A program made the position numbers and the translations under genes. A stretch of DNA of 10,725 bases from Acidimicrobiia bacterium (GTDB lineage: Bacteria > Actinomycetota > Acidimicrobiia > Acidimicrobiales > Acidimicrobilacustridaceae): the NCBI GenBank assembly GCA_016462055.1, contig JAEMTX010000024.1:5511-16235 (forward strand), given 5' to 3'. Below are positions 1 to 6,411 of the stretch, piece after piece (within the stretch, counting starts at the first letter, position 1; the number at the start of each line of letters is the position of its first letter). A model generated the notes under the pieces. That model made no database searches. It worked only from the letters and a program-made list of their open reading frames with translations, and was not told the DNA's origin.

Positions 1-1
1 C

Positions 2-388
2 CGCGCTGTCGCAGTTCACAATCTCCTTGTTGCCGACACCACGTCATTTGTTCTTGTAACTGTTCCCCACAACGACACAATCGATGACGCCACTGTTTTC
101 GTCGAGAAACTGGCCGAGGCCGACATCAACGTGGAAGCACTCGTCGTCAATCGCGTACACCCCCACTTCGGCACGAACGAATTGCGCGGTCTTGCTCAAG
201 GCCCGCTTGCGCCTTTCGTCACGGTGCTGCACGAATCGCAACAGGTGGCTGCCGGTGAGCAAAACGTGCTTGAGACACTCACGCGAACCCTTACCAGTGG
301 CGCAGTGGTGAACGTCCCCTTCCTTGATACCGACGTTCACGACCTTGAAGGCCTCGGCCGCCTCTCTCGCTGGTTAACCCCAACCTGA
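2..388 (+). CDS. ArsA/GET3-like P-loop ATPase, C-terminal part (5' truncated by window edge)
   Basis: The frame is open from the left edge, so the start and the nucleotide-binding P-loop lie outside the window; about 128 C-terminal residues are visible. The segment reads as the C-terminal part of an anion-transporting ATPase (ArsA/GET3 family): a hydrophobic strand (FVLVTVP, about residues 16-22), an acidic helix (DDATVFVEKLAEA), then the strand LVVNRVHP, the family's typical NRV-(H/I)-P element late in the ATPase fold. It is followed by a Leu/Glu/Gln-rich stretch and a final strand (VVNVPFLDTDVHDLEGL), also usual in these proteins. Actinobacteria commonly encode two such ATPases in tandem, of unknown cargo; whether a sister copy lies upstream cannot be seen. 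The fold assignment is by motif recognition; the cellular role is unknown. The stop is TGA at 386-388, and the next gene starts 66 nt downstream. Confidence 0.72.
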   Translation, partial: RAVAVHNLLVADTTSFVLVTVPHNDTIDDATVFVEKLAEADINVEALVVNRVHPHFGTNELRGLAQGPLAPFVTVLHESQQVAAGEQNVLETLTRTLTSGAVVNVPFLDTDVHDLEGLGRLSRWLTPT

Positions 389-441
389 CGACCTCCAAAG
401 AACCGCGGAGCCGACGGTTGGGCGGGCCCGGTGCCAGCCGG

Positions 442-447
442 TACTGT
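442..447 (+). promoter_or_regulatory. Candidate -10 box (TACTGT) for a leaderless receiver-domain gene
   Basis: TACTGT fits the actinobacterial TANNNT -10 consensus and ends 7 nt before the GTG at 455, so transcription would begin at or next to the start codon. TTGGGC at 418-423 could be a -35 with an 18-nt spacer. No Shine-Dalgarno sequence precedes the GTG. This is a prediction from sequence only. Confidence 0.4.
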
Positions 448-454
448 CTGCGAC

Positions 455-886
455 GTGCCCATCATCCTTCTCGCCACCGATGCCGACTGGATTCTCGAAG
501 AGGTCGATGCCTCCCTCGCCGACGAATCGACGAACGTGTACCGAGTGCGAGCAGGCATCGATGTGCTCGAGGCCATCACCCAGTTGAGCCCCGATCTCGT
601 CATCATCGATGAACAGATCGGCAACATGGGCGGTATCGCCACGTGCATGGCCATCCGAAACGCTGAAGGTATGGACGCCATCCCGATCACCGCGGTGCTC
701 ATGCTGCTCGATCGGGCTCATGACGTGTTCCAGGTGCAGCGTTGCGATGCCGACGGTTATCTCGTCAAGCCACTCGATTCACTGCGTTTACGCAAGGCCG
801 CCGACGCGCTTCTGGCCGGCGAGGCCTATGCCGACCCGATCAATCTCGCGTCGGGCGATGCCGCTGGTCTGGCCTTTCAAGCCTGA
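455..886 (+). CDS. Stand-alone CheY-like receiver-domain protein, atypical switch residue
   Basis: A 143-residue protein made of one response-regulator receiver domain with no output domain. From the GTG at 455: acidic pair D9/D11 after strand 1 (ILLATDAD), the predicted phospho-acceptor D52 in LVIIDEQIG, and the invariant lysine K105 in GYLVKP. The strand-4 position that normally carries Thr/Ser is Leu (VLMLLDR, L85), so the usual phosphorylation switch may not operate even though the Asp/Lys set is complete. The frame is also open from an in-frame GTG at 431; I prefer 455 because the protein then begins directly with strand 1 and because a TANNNT box sits 7 nt upstream. No kinase is visible nearby, so partner and output are unknown. 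It could act by protein-protein contact, like single-domain regulators. The tRNA follows 51 nt later. Confidence 0.8.
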   Translation: MPIILLATDADWILEEVDASLADESTNVYRVRAGIDVLEAITQLSPDLVIIDEQIGNMGGIATCMAIRNAEGMDAIPITAVLMLLDRAHDVFQVQRCDADGYLVKPLDSLRLRKAADALLAGEAYADPINLASGDAAGLAFQA

Positions 887-919
887 AATCCGGCTTTCAT
901 TGCCACCGAGGTCGTCCGA

Positions 920-925
920 TAGGGT
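920..925 (+). promoter_or_regulatory. Candidate -10 box (TAGGGT) for tRNA-Pro
   Basis: TAGGGT matches TANNNT and lies 12 nt before the mature tRNA 5' end, giving a very short 5' leader. A TTGCCA at 900-905 resembles a -35, but its 14-nt spacer is too short, so only the -10 is proposed. The 51-nt gap between the receiver gene and the tRNA holds no other clear signal. Confidence 0.4.
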
Positions 926-937
926 GACCTCTCCTTA

Positions 938-1014
<77 letters not shown>

Positions 1015-1020
1015 CATGTG

Positions 1021-1052
1021 AAAGGACCCCAACTTTTAGTTGGGGTCCTTTT
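1021..1052 (+). terminator. Strong hairpin terminator between tRNA-Pro and asd, probably bidirectional
   Basis: A perfect 13-bp inverted repeat (1021-1033 pairing with 1039-1051; core GGACCCCAAC/GTTGGGGTCC) encloses a TTTTA loop. On the plus strand it ends in TTTT, 6 nt after the tRNA CCA, so it should end the tRNA transcript. The left arm starts with AAA, so on the minus strand it ends in TTT about 35 nt after the asd stop and could also terminate lysC-asd transcripts. The short U-tracts are the weak point; the stem is very stable. Confidence 0.88.
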
Positions 1053-1085
1053 CGATTCAATGATCAGTGACAACCGATCAAGTGA

Positions 1086-2171
<1,086 letters not shown>

Positions 2172-2197
2172 TCAGAGCCCAGAATCAGGCCCCGAAC

Positions 2198-2214
2198 GAG
2201 CGCTACAGGCGCTC
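2198..2214 (-). other. GC-rich hairpin overlapping the lysC stop codon
   Basis: GAGCGC and GCGCTC form a perfect 6-bp stem with a 5-nt loop, placed across the lysC TGA (2213-2215). There is no U-tract, so it is not a classical terminator; it might damp read-through into asd or stabilise the lysC 3' end. The remaining lysC-asd gap (about 100 nt) holds only the TATGGT box. Confidence 0.3.
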
Positions 2215-2707
2215 AATCGACGTAGACGGGCCCATCGGCCAAGCCGAAAGCATCGTGCAAAGAAACCACGGCTCGCTCAATGTCGGCTTCGGCCACAACG
2301 CAGCTCACACGAATCGCCGACGTGGCGATCATCTCGATATTGATGTTGTTCGCAGCCAACGTTTCAAACACCGTCGCCGCAACTCCCGGGTGCGACTTCA
2401 TGCCCGCGCCAACAACGCTGACTCGCGCAATGGCCGGGTCGCTTGTGATGTGGGTCGCGCCAATATCAGCCGCGTGTTCTTCACAGATCGAAATTGCGGC
2501 ATCGAGTTCACTGTGCGGGACAGTGAAGGAAATGTCGGTGACTCCGCGATCTGACGTGTTCTGCACGATCAGATCGACGTTGATATTTGCATCGGCCAAT
2601 GCGCGAAACATCAGGGCGGCGATACCAGGTCGATCAGCGGCACCCCCGATTGTGACTTTCGCTTCATCGGCATCGTGCACAACTGCCGAAACAATTGCTT
2701 GTTCCAT
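2213..2707 (-). CDS. lysC: Aspartate kinase beta (regulatory) subunit from an internal in-frame start
   Basis: An ATG at 2707 lies in the lysC frame (codon 247 from GTG 3445) and is preceded by a perfect GGAGG (2716-2720) with 8 nt spacing, better than the start of lysC itself. Initiation here would give a 164-residue protein starting MEQAIVSAVV that contains just the two ACT domains. In Corynebacterium glutamicum and Bacillus subtilis the corresponding lysC genes are known to produce such an in-frame beta subunit, which joins the alpha chain in an alpha2-beta2 enzyme and carries allosteric sites. The sequence shows the signal; use of this start here is inference, though well supported by family precedent. 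Confidence 0.75.
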   Translation of the reverse strand: MEQAIVSAVVHDADEAKVTIGGAADRPGIAALMFRALADANINVDLIVQNTSDRGVTDISFTVPHSELDAAISICEEHAADIGATHITSDPAIARVSVVGAGMKSHPGVAATVFETLAANNINIEMIATSAIRVSCVVAEADIERAVVSLHDAFGLADGPVYVD

Positions 2708-3445
2708 GGTCTCGTCCTCCTGGGTGACGATCGTTCCGGTTTCCCATGTAAATGCTGAACGAACATGAAGATCGACACCGTGGGTACGGGCGAACTCGAC
2801 TGAGCGCATCGCTGGCTTGGGACAACCGTTTGCCGTCATTTCGAGTAATTCGTCGAAACTGATTTTTTCTATTTTGCGAGCGTTCGCCACGATCCTCGGA
2901 TCCGTCGTGAACACGCCAGTGACATCGGTATAGAGCTCACACGAATCGGCACCAAGTGCGTGAGCAAGTGCAACCGCAGTGGTGTCTGAACCACCGCGAC
3001 CGAGAAACGTGACATTGGATTCAGGTGAAACGCCCTGCGCTCCACCAACAACAGCTACACGGCCAGCGGCCAGCGCCTCGACAATTCGCGCAGGCTTGAC
3101 GTCGACGATCTTTGCGTTCCGGTGAGTGGAGTCGGTCAGGAAACCGGCTTGTGAACCGGTAAATGATTCGGCCTCGATGCCCGTGTCGGCAATCGCCATA
3201 CATAACAACGCCATTGCCTTGCGCTCGCCTGCTGTGACGAGCATGTCCATCTCGCGGCCAGGGCGAGTGTTCGAAACCTCGGCGGCGATTCGCAAAAGGT
3301 CGTCGGTTTCCTTGCCCATGGCGGAAATCACGACCACAACCTGGTTGCCCTCTCGCACGGTGCGCGCCACATGGCCAGCGACAGCGCGCATGCGCTCGGG
3401 ATCGCCGACCGAGGTACCACCGAACTTTTGAACAAGGAGAGCCAC
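2213..3445 (-). CDS. lysC: Aspartate kinase, full-length alpha chain
   Basis: Phosphorylates L-aspartate with ATP, the first and feedback-controlled step of the Lys/Thr/Met/DAP pathway. It has 410 residues, close to actinobacterial LysC. The catalytic domain (about 1-245) shows KFGGTS (7-12), MLVTAGER, SFTGSQAG, LGRGGSDTT and ELYTDVTGVFTTDPRI. Two ACT domains follow (about 262-410): the first has QNTS...VTDISF, the region where lysine/threonine inhibition is exerted in Corynebacterium; the second has GAGMKSHPGV and INIEMIATS. The frame runs up to a TTG at 3454; I choose GTG 3445 because homologues start at ALLVQK and a TAGCGT box ends 8 nt upstream. GGAG 3 nt before the GTG is too close to be a normal ribosome site. 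It is first in lysC-asd and divergent from the cyclophilin-like gene across 60 nt. Confidence 0.97.
   Translation of the reverse strand: MALLVQKFGGTSVGDPERMRAVAGHVARTVREGNQVVVVISAMGKETDDLLRIAAEVSNTRPGREMDMLVTAGERKAMALLCMAIADTGIEAESFTGSQAGFLTDSTHRNAKIVDVKPARIVEALAAGRVAVVGGAQGVSPESNVTFLGRGGSDTTAVALAHALGADSCELYTDVTGVFTTDPRIVANARKIEKISFDELLEMTANGCPKPAMRSVEFARTHGVDLHVRSAFTWETGTIVTQEDETMEQAIVSAVVHDADEAKVTIGGAADRPGIAALMFRALADANINVDLIVQNTSDRGVTDISFTVPHSELDAAISICEEHAADIGATHITSDPAIARVSVVGAGMKSHPGVAATVFETLAANNINIEMIATSAIRVSCVVAEADIERAVVSLHDAFGLADGPVYVD
2716..2720 (-). promoter_or_regulatory. Internal Shine-Dalgarno (GGAGG) inside lysC
   Basis: GGAGG on the minus strand, 8 nt upstream of the in-frame ATG at 2707. 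It falls in codons for the linker between the kinase domain and the ACT domains (QEDET), where coding constraint alone does not require this exact sequence. It decides the beta-subunit start. Confidence 0.7.
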
Positions 3446-3453
3446 GAACTCCA

Positions 3454-3459
3454 ACGCTA
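3454..3459 (-). promoter_or_regulatory. Candidate -10 box (TAGCGT) for leaderless lysC
   Basis: On the minus strand TAGCGT ends 8 nt before the GTG at 3445, placing transcription start at or beside the start codon. The in-frame TTG at 3454 would start on the last base of this box, which argues against that longer start. No clear -35 is visible. Confidence 0.45.
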
Positions 3460-3491
3460 CCGGCCGCCCCGACCTGATCCCGAATCACTTG

Positions 3492-3497
3492 TAGGTT
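3492..3497 (+). promoter_or_regulatory. Candidate -10 box (TAGGTT) for the leaderless cyclophilin-like gene
   Basis: TAGGTT ends 8 nt before ATG 3506, with no purine-rich ribosome site between (CTGCAACC). The expected -35 zone (about 3468-3474) has only a partial GAC match and overlaps the expected -35 zone of divergent lysC. Confidence 0.42.
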
Positions 3498-3505
3498 CTG
3501 CAACC

Positions 3506-4345
3506 ATGGCTCGCACCTCGGACCGCCGACAGCAACAGTTAGCCCGCCAAAAGGCGCAGGCTGCGTCAACGGCCCGCCAACGAAAAGATCGCCGGCGCAA
3601 GCAATTGGCTGCAGGGGCCGTTGCCGTCATCGTCGTGCTCTCGACACTCGGCGCTTTCCTCGGTTCGCGTTCTTCTTCGTCGAAGCCGACAACGACGACT
3701 GTTCCGACTTCAACCACATTGCAAACCAACGGCATCACCCCGCCGGCGGCAGCGCTCGGCGCCACGCTCACAGGCGCAACGCCCTGTCCCGCCGAAGACG
3801 GTTCCTCGACACGAACGACATCGTTCGCTTCGGCCCCATCGATGTGCATTGAGACCGACCACTTCTACACCGCCACCATTACGACCTCGAAAGGTCCGAT
3901 GACGGTGCAACTCAACCCACGAGTTTCTCCACAAACGGTCAATACCTTCGTCGTGCTCTCCCGCTATCACTATTACGACGGCCAACCCGTAATTAGCGTT
4001 CGCACGCGCGCATCATTCACTATCGGCATGGCATTCTCGGGCGGCACCAATCAACCCGGGTTTGCCATTCCGGGCGAGGTCCCAGCAAAGGGAACCGTGT
4101 TCACCCCCGGAGCGCTGTCCATGACCCTCGCATCGGCGTCGGCCGGTATCGGCGGGCAACTGGTCGTTGCCACTTTTGACCAAGCTCCCGATAACGATCA
4201 ACAAGTGACGCCGCTAGGCATCATGCTCAGTGGCGATACGACAATTGCTGCAATCAATACGCTGGCCAGCCAGTCAGGGAAGCCCACGTCATTGGTAACA
4301 ATCCAATCGATCAGCATCGTCCGCAGCGGAGCAATCCCTAGCTAA
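3506..4345 (+). CDS. Membrane-anchored cyclophilin-fold protein, probably catalytically inactive
   Basis: A 279-residue protein: Arg/Gln-rich cytoplasmic N-terminus (1-33), one membrane helix (about 34-53, LAAGAVAVIVVLSTLGAFLG), a Ser/Thr/Pro-rich linker (54-75), then an extracytoplasmic domain. C94 and C114 could form a disulfide. From about 119 the sequence follows the cyclophilin fold: FYTATITTSKGPMTVQL, SPQTVNTFVVL, YHYYDG. Where active cyclophilins have FHR...Q, this protein has VIS...T (S164 at the catalytic Arg, T172 at the Gln), and the later QFF motif is QLV; it therefore looks like a non-enzymatic chaperone or scaffold. The frame is open back to 3371 across lysC, but ATG 3506 starts the usual basic N-terminus and follows a TANNNT box. 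It sits 52 nt ahead of an FKBP gene with the same architecture, suggesting a shared envelope protein-folding role. The alignment is by eye. Confidence 0.82.
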   Translation: MARTSDRRQQQLARQKAQAASTARQRKDRRRKQLAAGAVAVIVVLSTLGAFLGSRSSSSKPTTTTVPTSTTLQTNGITPPAAALGATLTGATPCPAEDGSSTRTTSFASAPSMCIETDHFYTATITTSKGPMTVQLNPRVSPQTVNTFVVLSRYHYYDGQPVISVRTRASFTIGMAFSGGTNQPGFAIPGEVPAKGTVFTPGALSMTLASASAGIGGQLVVATFDQAPDNDQQVTPLGIMLSGDTTIAAINTLASQSGKPTSLVTIQSISIVRSGAIPS

Positions 4346-4382
4346 CAAATGCCCGCGATGGCTCTCATGGCCTGAGCCTTGC

Positions 4383-4388
4383 TATCGT
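4383..4388 (+). promoter_or_regulatory. Candidate -10 box (TATCGT) for the FKBP gene
   Basis: TATCGT ends 9 nt before ATG 4398; the intervening CGCCGCCCG has no Shine-Dalgarno character. It suggests an own leaderless start within the tandem PPIase pair rather than only co-transcription. No recognisable -35 is present. Confidence 0.35.
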
Positions 4389-4397
4389 CGCCGCCCG

Positions 4398-5078
4398 ATG
4401 GGAACCACGAAGCGTGAACGCCAAAAGGCCGGCCATAAGGCCCGTCTGAATGTTGAACGATCACTCGACCGTCGCGACCAACGTCGCCGGCGCCTCTTCA
4501 CGATCGTTGGGGCGGCCGTCATTTTCGTGGCGATCGCTGGGCTGTTCATTGCGTTAAGTGACAACAGCTCAACCTCGACCACCGCCGCAACGACAACGAC
4601 ATCACTGTCGCCGACCACGACCGACGCCTCGCAGAATCTCCCATCGGCAGCGGGTAAACCCTGCGTCGATTTCAACGACACGCTTCCCGCCGGGGCCCCC
4701 GATGTGACAATGCCGGTTGGAACTGTCCCCGATTCACTTGTCGTCGAAGACTTTGTTACAGGAACGGGAACTCCCGTCGTAAAGGGCGACTCCGTCACGG
4801 TGAACTACACCGGCGTCTCGTGTTCCACCGGCAAGATCTTCGATTCGTCTTGGGCCGCAGGAAAACCCGTGACTTTCCCGCTCAACCAGGTGATCACTGG
4901 TTGGTCACAAGGTCTTGTGGGCATGCAACCAGGCGGACGCCGATTGCTCATCATCCCGGCCGATCTTGGCTACGGCTCGACTGGTCAGGGAAACATCGCG
5001 CCTGATGAATCGCTCATCTTCGTCGTCGACTTGATCTCGGCATCAGTGGGGGCAACTCCCGGAACAGCAGCGAACTAA
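4398..5078 (+). CDS. Membrane-anchored FKBP-type peptidyl-prolyl cis-trans isomerase
   Basis: Catalyses cis-trans isomerisation of prolyl peptide bonds, here outside the membrane. The 226 residues comprise a strongly basic N-terminus (1-33), a membrane helix (about 34-53), a Ser/Thr-rich linker (54-80) and an FKBP domain (about 112-216). The FKBP active-site set is complete by alignment to FKBP12: Y137 (VNYTG), F148-D149 (KIFDSSW), F160, V165-I166 and W169 (VITGW), Y192 (LGYG), F208. The loop PGGRRLLIIP is typical. C89 and C142 might form a disulfide. A single domain at the C-terminus implies a bitopic protein with the catalytic part facing out. It shares basic tail, single helix and TTT/SSS linker with the upstream cyclophilin-like protein, so the two likely work on secreted proteins together. 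It ends 10 nt from the convergent S51-like gene. Confidence 0.93.
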   Translation: MGTTKRERQKAGHKARLNVERSLDRRDQRRRRLFTIVGAAVIFVAIAGLFIALSDNSSTSTTAATTTTSLSPTTTDASQNLPSAAGKPCVDFNDTLPAGAPDVTMPVGTVPDSLVVEDFVTGTGTPVVKGDSVTVNYTGVSCSTGKIFDSSWAAGKPVTFPLNQVITGWSQGLVGMQPGGRRLLIIPADLGYGSTGQGNIAPDESLIFVVDLISASVGATPGTAAN

Positions 5079-5088
5079 CGAAGTTCGA

Positions 5089-5766
5089 TCAGAAGACGGC
5101 TTCGGGTATCGCAGAGATATCGGAAAGTTTTCCGTCTCGGTGCACGATCACAGAGCCGGCACCGGCCACGCGCCATCCGCCGTTGCCAACTTCGTCGATT
5201 ATCGCAGTCCTGGTTGGAAGCTCGAGGAGCACCACCCCGGACGACGCAAGGTCAATCGTGCGCCGAACTTTGTCGGGCGACCATTCGTCGCTACGGGCGA
5301 TCACGGCGAGACCGGGCAGAAGTCCAAGCCCAACCGTGAAGGCACCACCACGCGTATCGACCATTGGGTCGCACAACACATCGGCACCAGCGCCACTACC
5401 GACCAATGCGGCACCACCACTCCACGCTCCGAGGAGTGCTTCGTACACCGGGGTTCCTTTGAGCACCGCTCTGATGTGCATGGGCGAAACGCCAGTGAGG
5501 TAAATGAACTTCGCATTCGCAACGGCAGAAGCATTGTCAGCATCTAACGCATCGGTGCGCGTGTACACGGGCACTTCACGAACCGTTACATCAACTTTGG
5601 CGAACCAAGAGCGAGCAGCATCAACCGACTTCTGAGGATTCTCATAGGCCCAACCTGTGGCGAGAAGTGTCACTTCCGTCGCTCCGACTGCAGCGAGAAG
5701 TTCTGCGTCAAACGTGCACCCTTCGGAAAATTCGCCGCCACCGACAAGCGCTAACGGTCCACTCAT
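5089..5766 (-). CDS. Peptidase S51/cyanophycinase-like (type 1 glutamine amidotransferase-like) protein lacking catalytic Ser and His
   Basis: A 225-residue cytoplasmic-looking protein of the peptidase E/cyanophycinase superfamily: LALVGGGEF at the N-terminus, IYLTGVSPMHIR (88-99, the usual F-x-G-G-x-P region), and the nucleophile elbow at 123-127. Active members read G-S-S-A-G-A-M; here it is GSGAGAD, so the nucleophile Ser is Gly (G125, codon at 5392-5394). The following CDPMVDTRGGAFTVGLGLL is well conserved. The catalytic His of VIPH...EW is replaced: VIARSDEW (R158). Both changes point to a pseudoenzyme that may bind rather than cut. GGAGG (5774-5778) lies 7 nt before the ATG, which overlaps the stop of the methyltransferase-like gene by one base (TAATG), so the pair is translationally coupled. 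Substrate and role are unknown; the alignment is from memory of the family. Confidence 0.8.
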   Translation of the reverse strand: MSGPLALVGGGEFSEGCTFDAELLAAVGATEVTLLATGWAYENPQKSVDAARSWFAKVDVTVREVPVYTRTDALDADNASAVANAKFIYLTGVSPMHIRAVLKGTPVYEALLGAWSGGAALVGSGAGADVLCDPMVDTRGGAFTVGLGLLPGLAVIARSDEWSPDKVRRTIDLASSGVVLLELPTRTAIIDEVGNGGWRVAGAGSVIVHRDGKLSDISAIPEAVF

Positions 5767-6287
5767 TACTTTTCCTCCGTTTTGGGTTGAACGCGCCGCG
5801 CCCCGACTGACACAAAGTGCCGAAGGGGCGCAACGGCGGTTCGAAAAGTGAATCGATTGATGTCGTCATTGACCAGTGTTGTCGTTCGCAGCGCCGCGAC
5901 CACATCTCGTCCAACATGAAACCCGCGCACCCGTGGCGACATGCCCCATGGGGTGAGCGCGAACACACGAACTGTGCCGGGCCGAACCACCGGCTCCACC
6001 GCTAGGAGGCGGCCTCCCGGCGCCAACAGACGGTCAATCGCGCCAAGCGCCGCTGAGAGGTCGGGAAACCGAATGAGTTCAGCGACCGAAATCACCCAAT
6101 CCCATTCGGCTGCCGCCTGTCCATCAATAGCCCTTGCAACCACTGTCCGAGCGGCAGGATCGGACAGGTCGAGCACTCGTCCTTGGGCTCGCTGTAACGC
6201 TTCGGCCCTACGGCGTTCAAGCGCTGCTTCCACCAGCCGGGGGAACCGGCGGTTTCCTTCAACGATCACGGTTCCGGGCTTTGACAC
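5766..6287 (-). CDS. Degenerate class I SAM-methyltransferase-like protein
   Basis: A 173-residue protein resembling the C-terminal two-thirds of a type-11 methyltransferase: WDWVISVAELIRFPDL (62-77, the strand-4 region), the diagnostic LAPGGRLLAVEP (88-99), and a final PLRHFVSVGARR (154-165). The SAM-binding motif I, normally DLGCGTG, is instead VLDLSDPAAR (38-47) with no glycine-rich loop, so cofactor binding is doubtful. It is shorter than usual for the family. I start at GTG 6287 because a TAGCGT box ends 7 nt upstream and no ribosome site is present; GTG 6296 is the alternative, and the frame is open back to 6815, but that part is antisense to hbd. Its TAA overlaps the ATG of the S51-like gene, implying a joint function. 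It is divergent from hbd. A methyltransferase fold is likely; activity is uncertain. Confidence 0.65.
   Translation of the reverse strand: MSKPGTVIVEGNRRFPRLVEAALERRRAEALQRAQGRVLDLSDPAARTVVARAIDGQAAAEWDWVISVAELIRFPDLSAALGAIDRLLAPGGRLLAVEPVVRPGTVRVFALTPWGMSPRVRGFHVGRDVVAALRTTTLVNDDINRFTFRTAVAPLRHFVSVGARRVQPKTEEK
5774..5778 (-). promoter_or_regulatory. Shine-Dalgarno (GGAGG) of the S51-like gene inside the methyltransferase-like 3' end
   Basis: GGAGG with 7-nt spacing to the ATG at 5766, embedded in the last codons of the upstream gene. Together with the TAATG stop-start overlap it shows that this start depends on translation of an operon message. Confidence 0.85.
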
Positions 6288-6294
6288 GGCAATC

Positions 6295-6300
6295 ACGCTA
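6295..6300 (-). promoter_or_regulatory. Candidate -10 box (TAGCGT) for the methyltransferase-like operon
   Basis: The same hexamer as before lysC, ending 7 nt before GTG 6287. A TCGACC lies 16 nt further upstream on the minus strand and is a partial match to TTGACA. This fixes the preferred start; the 6296 GTG would fall within the box. Confidence 0.45.
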
Positions 6301-6334
6301 GTAGGGCGCCCCCTTCGGTCGATCCGCCAGTGCT

Positions 6335-6365
6335 TTGCGCAACGAAACCTACCCAGCGGTAACCT
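6335..6365 (+). promoter_or_regulatory. Candidate promoter for the hbd-aat-meaA operon
   Basis: TTGCGC (6335-6340) and TAACCT (6360-6365) are separated by 19 nt, within an acceptable range for an actinobacterial housekeeping promoter. Transcription would begin near 6372 and leave a leader of about 40 nt that includes the GGAGG. No operator palindrome is evident between the divergent starts. Confidence 0.35.
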
Positions 6366-6399
6366 CTTGCGCTCCCCCGGATGGCCCGGGACAACTGAC

Positions 6400-6404
6400 G
6401 GAGG
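6400..6404 (+). promoter_or_regulatory. Shine-Dalgarno (GGAGG) that decides the hbd start
   Basis: GGAGG is only 1 nt from ATG 6406 but 7 nt from the in-frame GTG 6412. Spacing favours GTG as the real start; the two products differ by two residues. Confidence 0.7.
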
Positions 6405-6411
6405 AATGGCT

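Noticed and set aside
5071..5087. Hairpin CGAACT-N5-AGTTCG between convergent genes as a terminator
   Set aside because: Only 6 bp with AT pairs and no U-tract on either strand; kept only as an observation on the missing terminator.
5941..6405. N-terminal extension of hbd
   Set aside because: The frame is open back to 5941, but this part is antisense to the methyltransferase-like gene, and the conserved KRIGIIGSG begins right after the GGAGG-preceded start.
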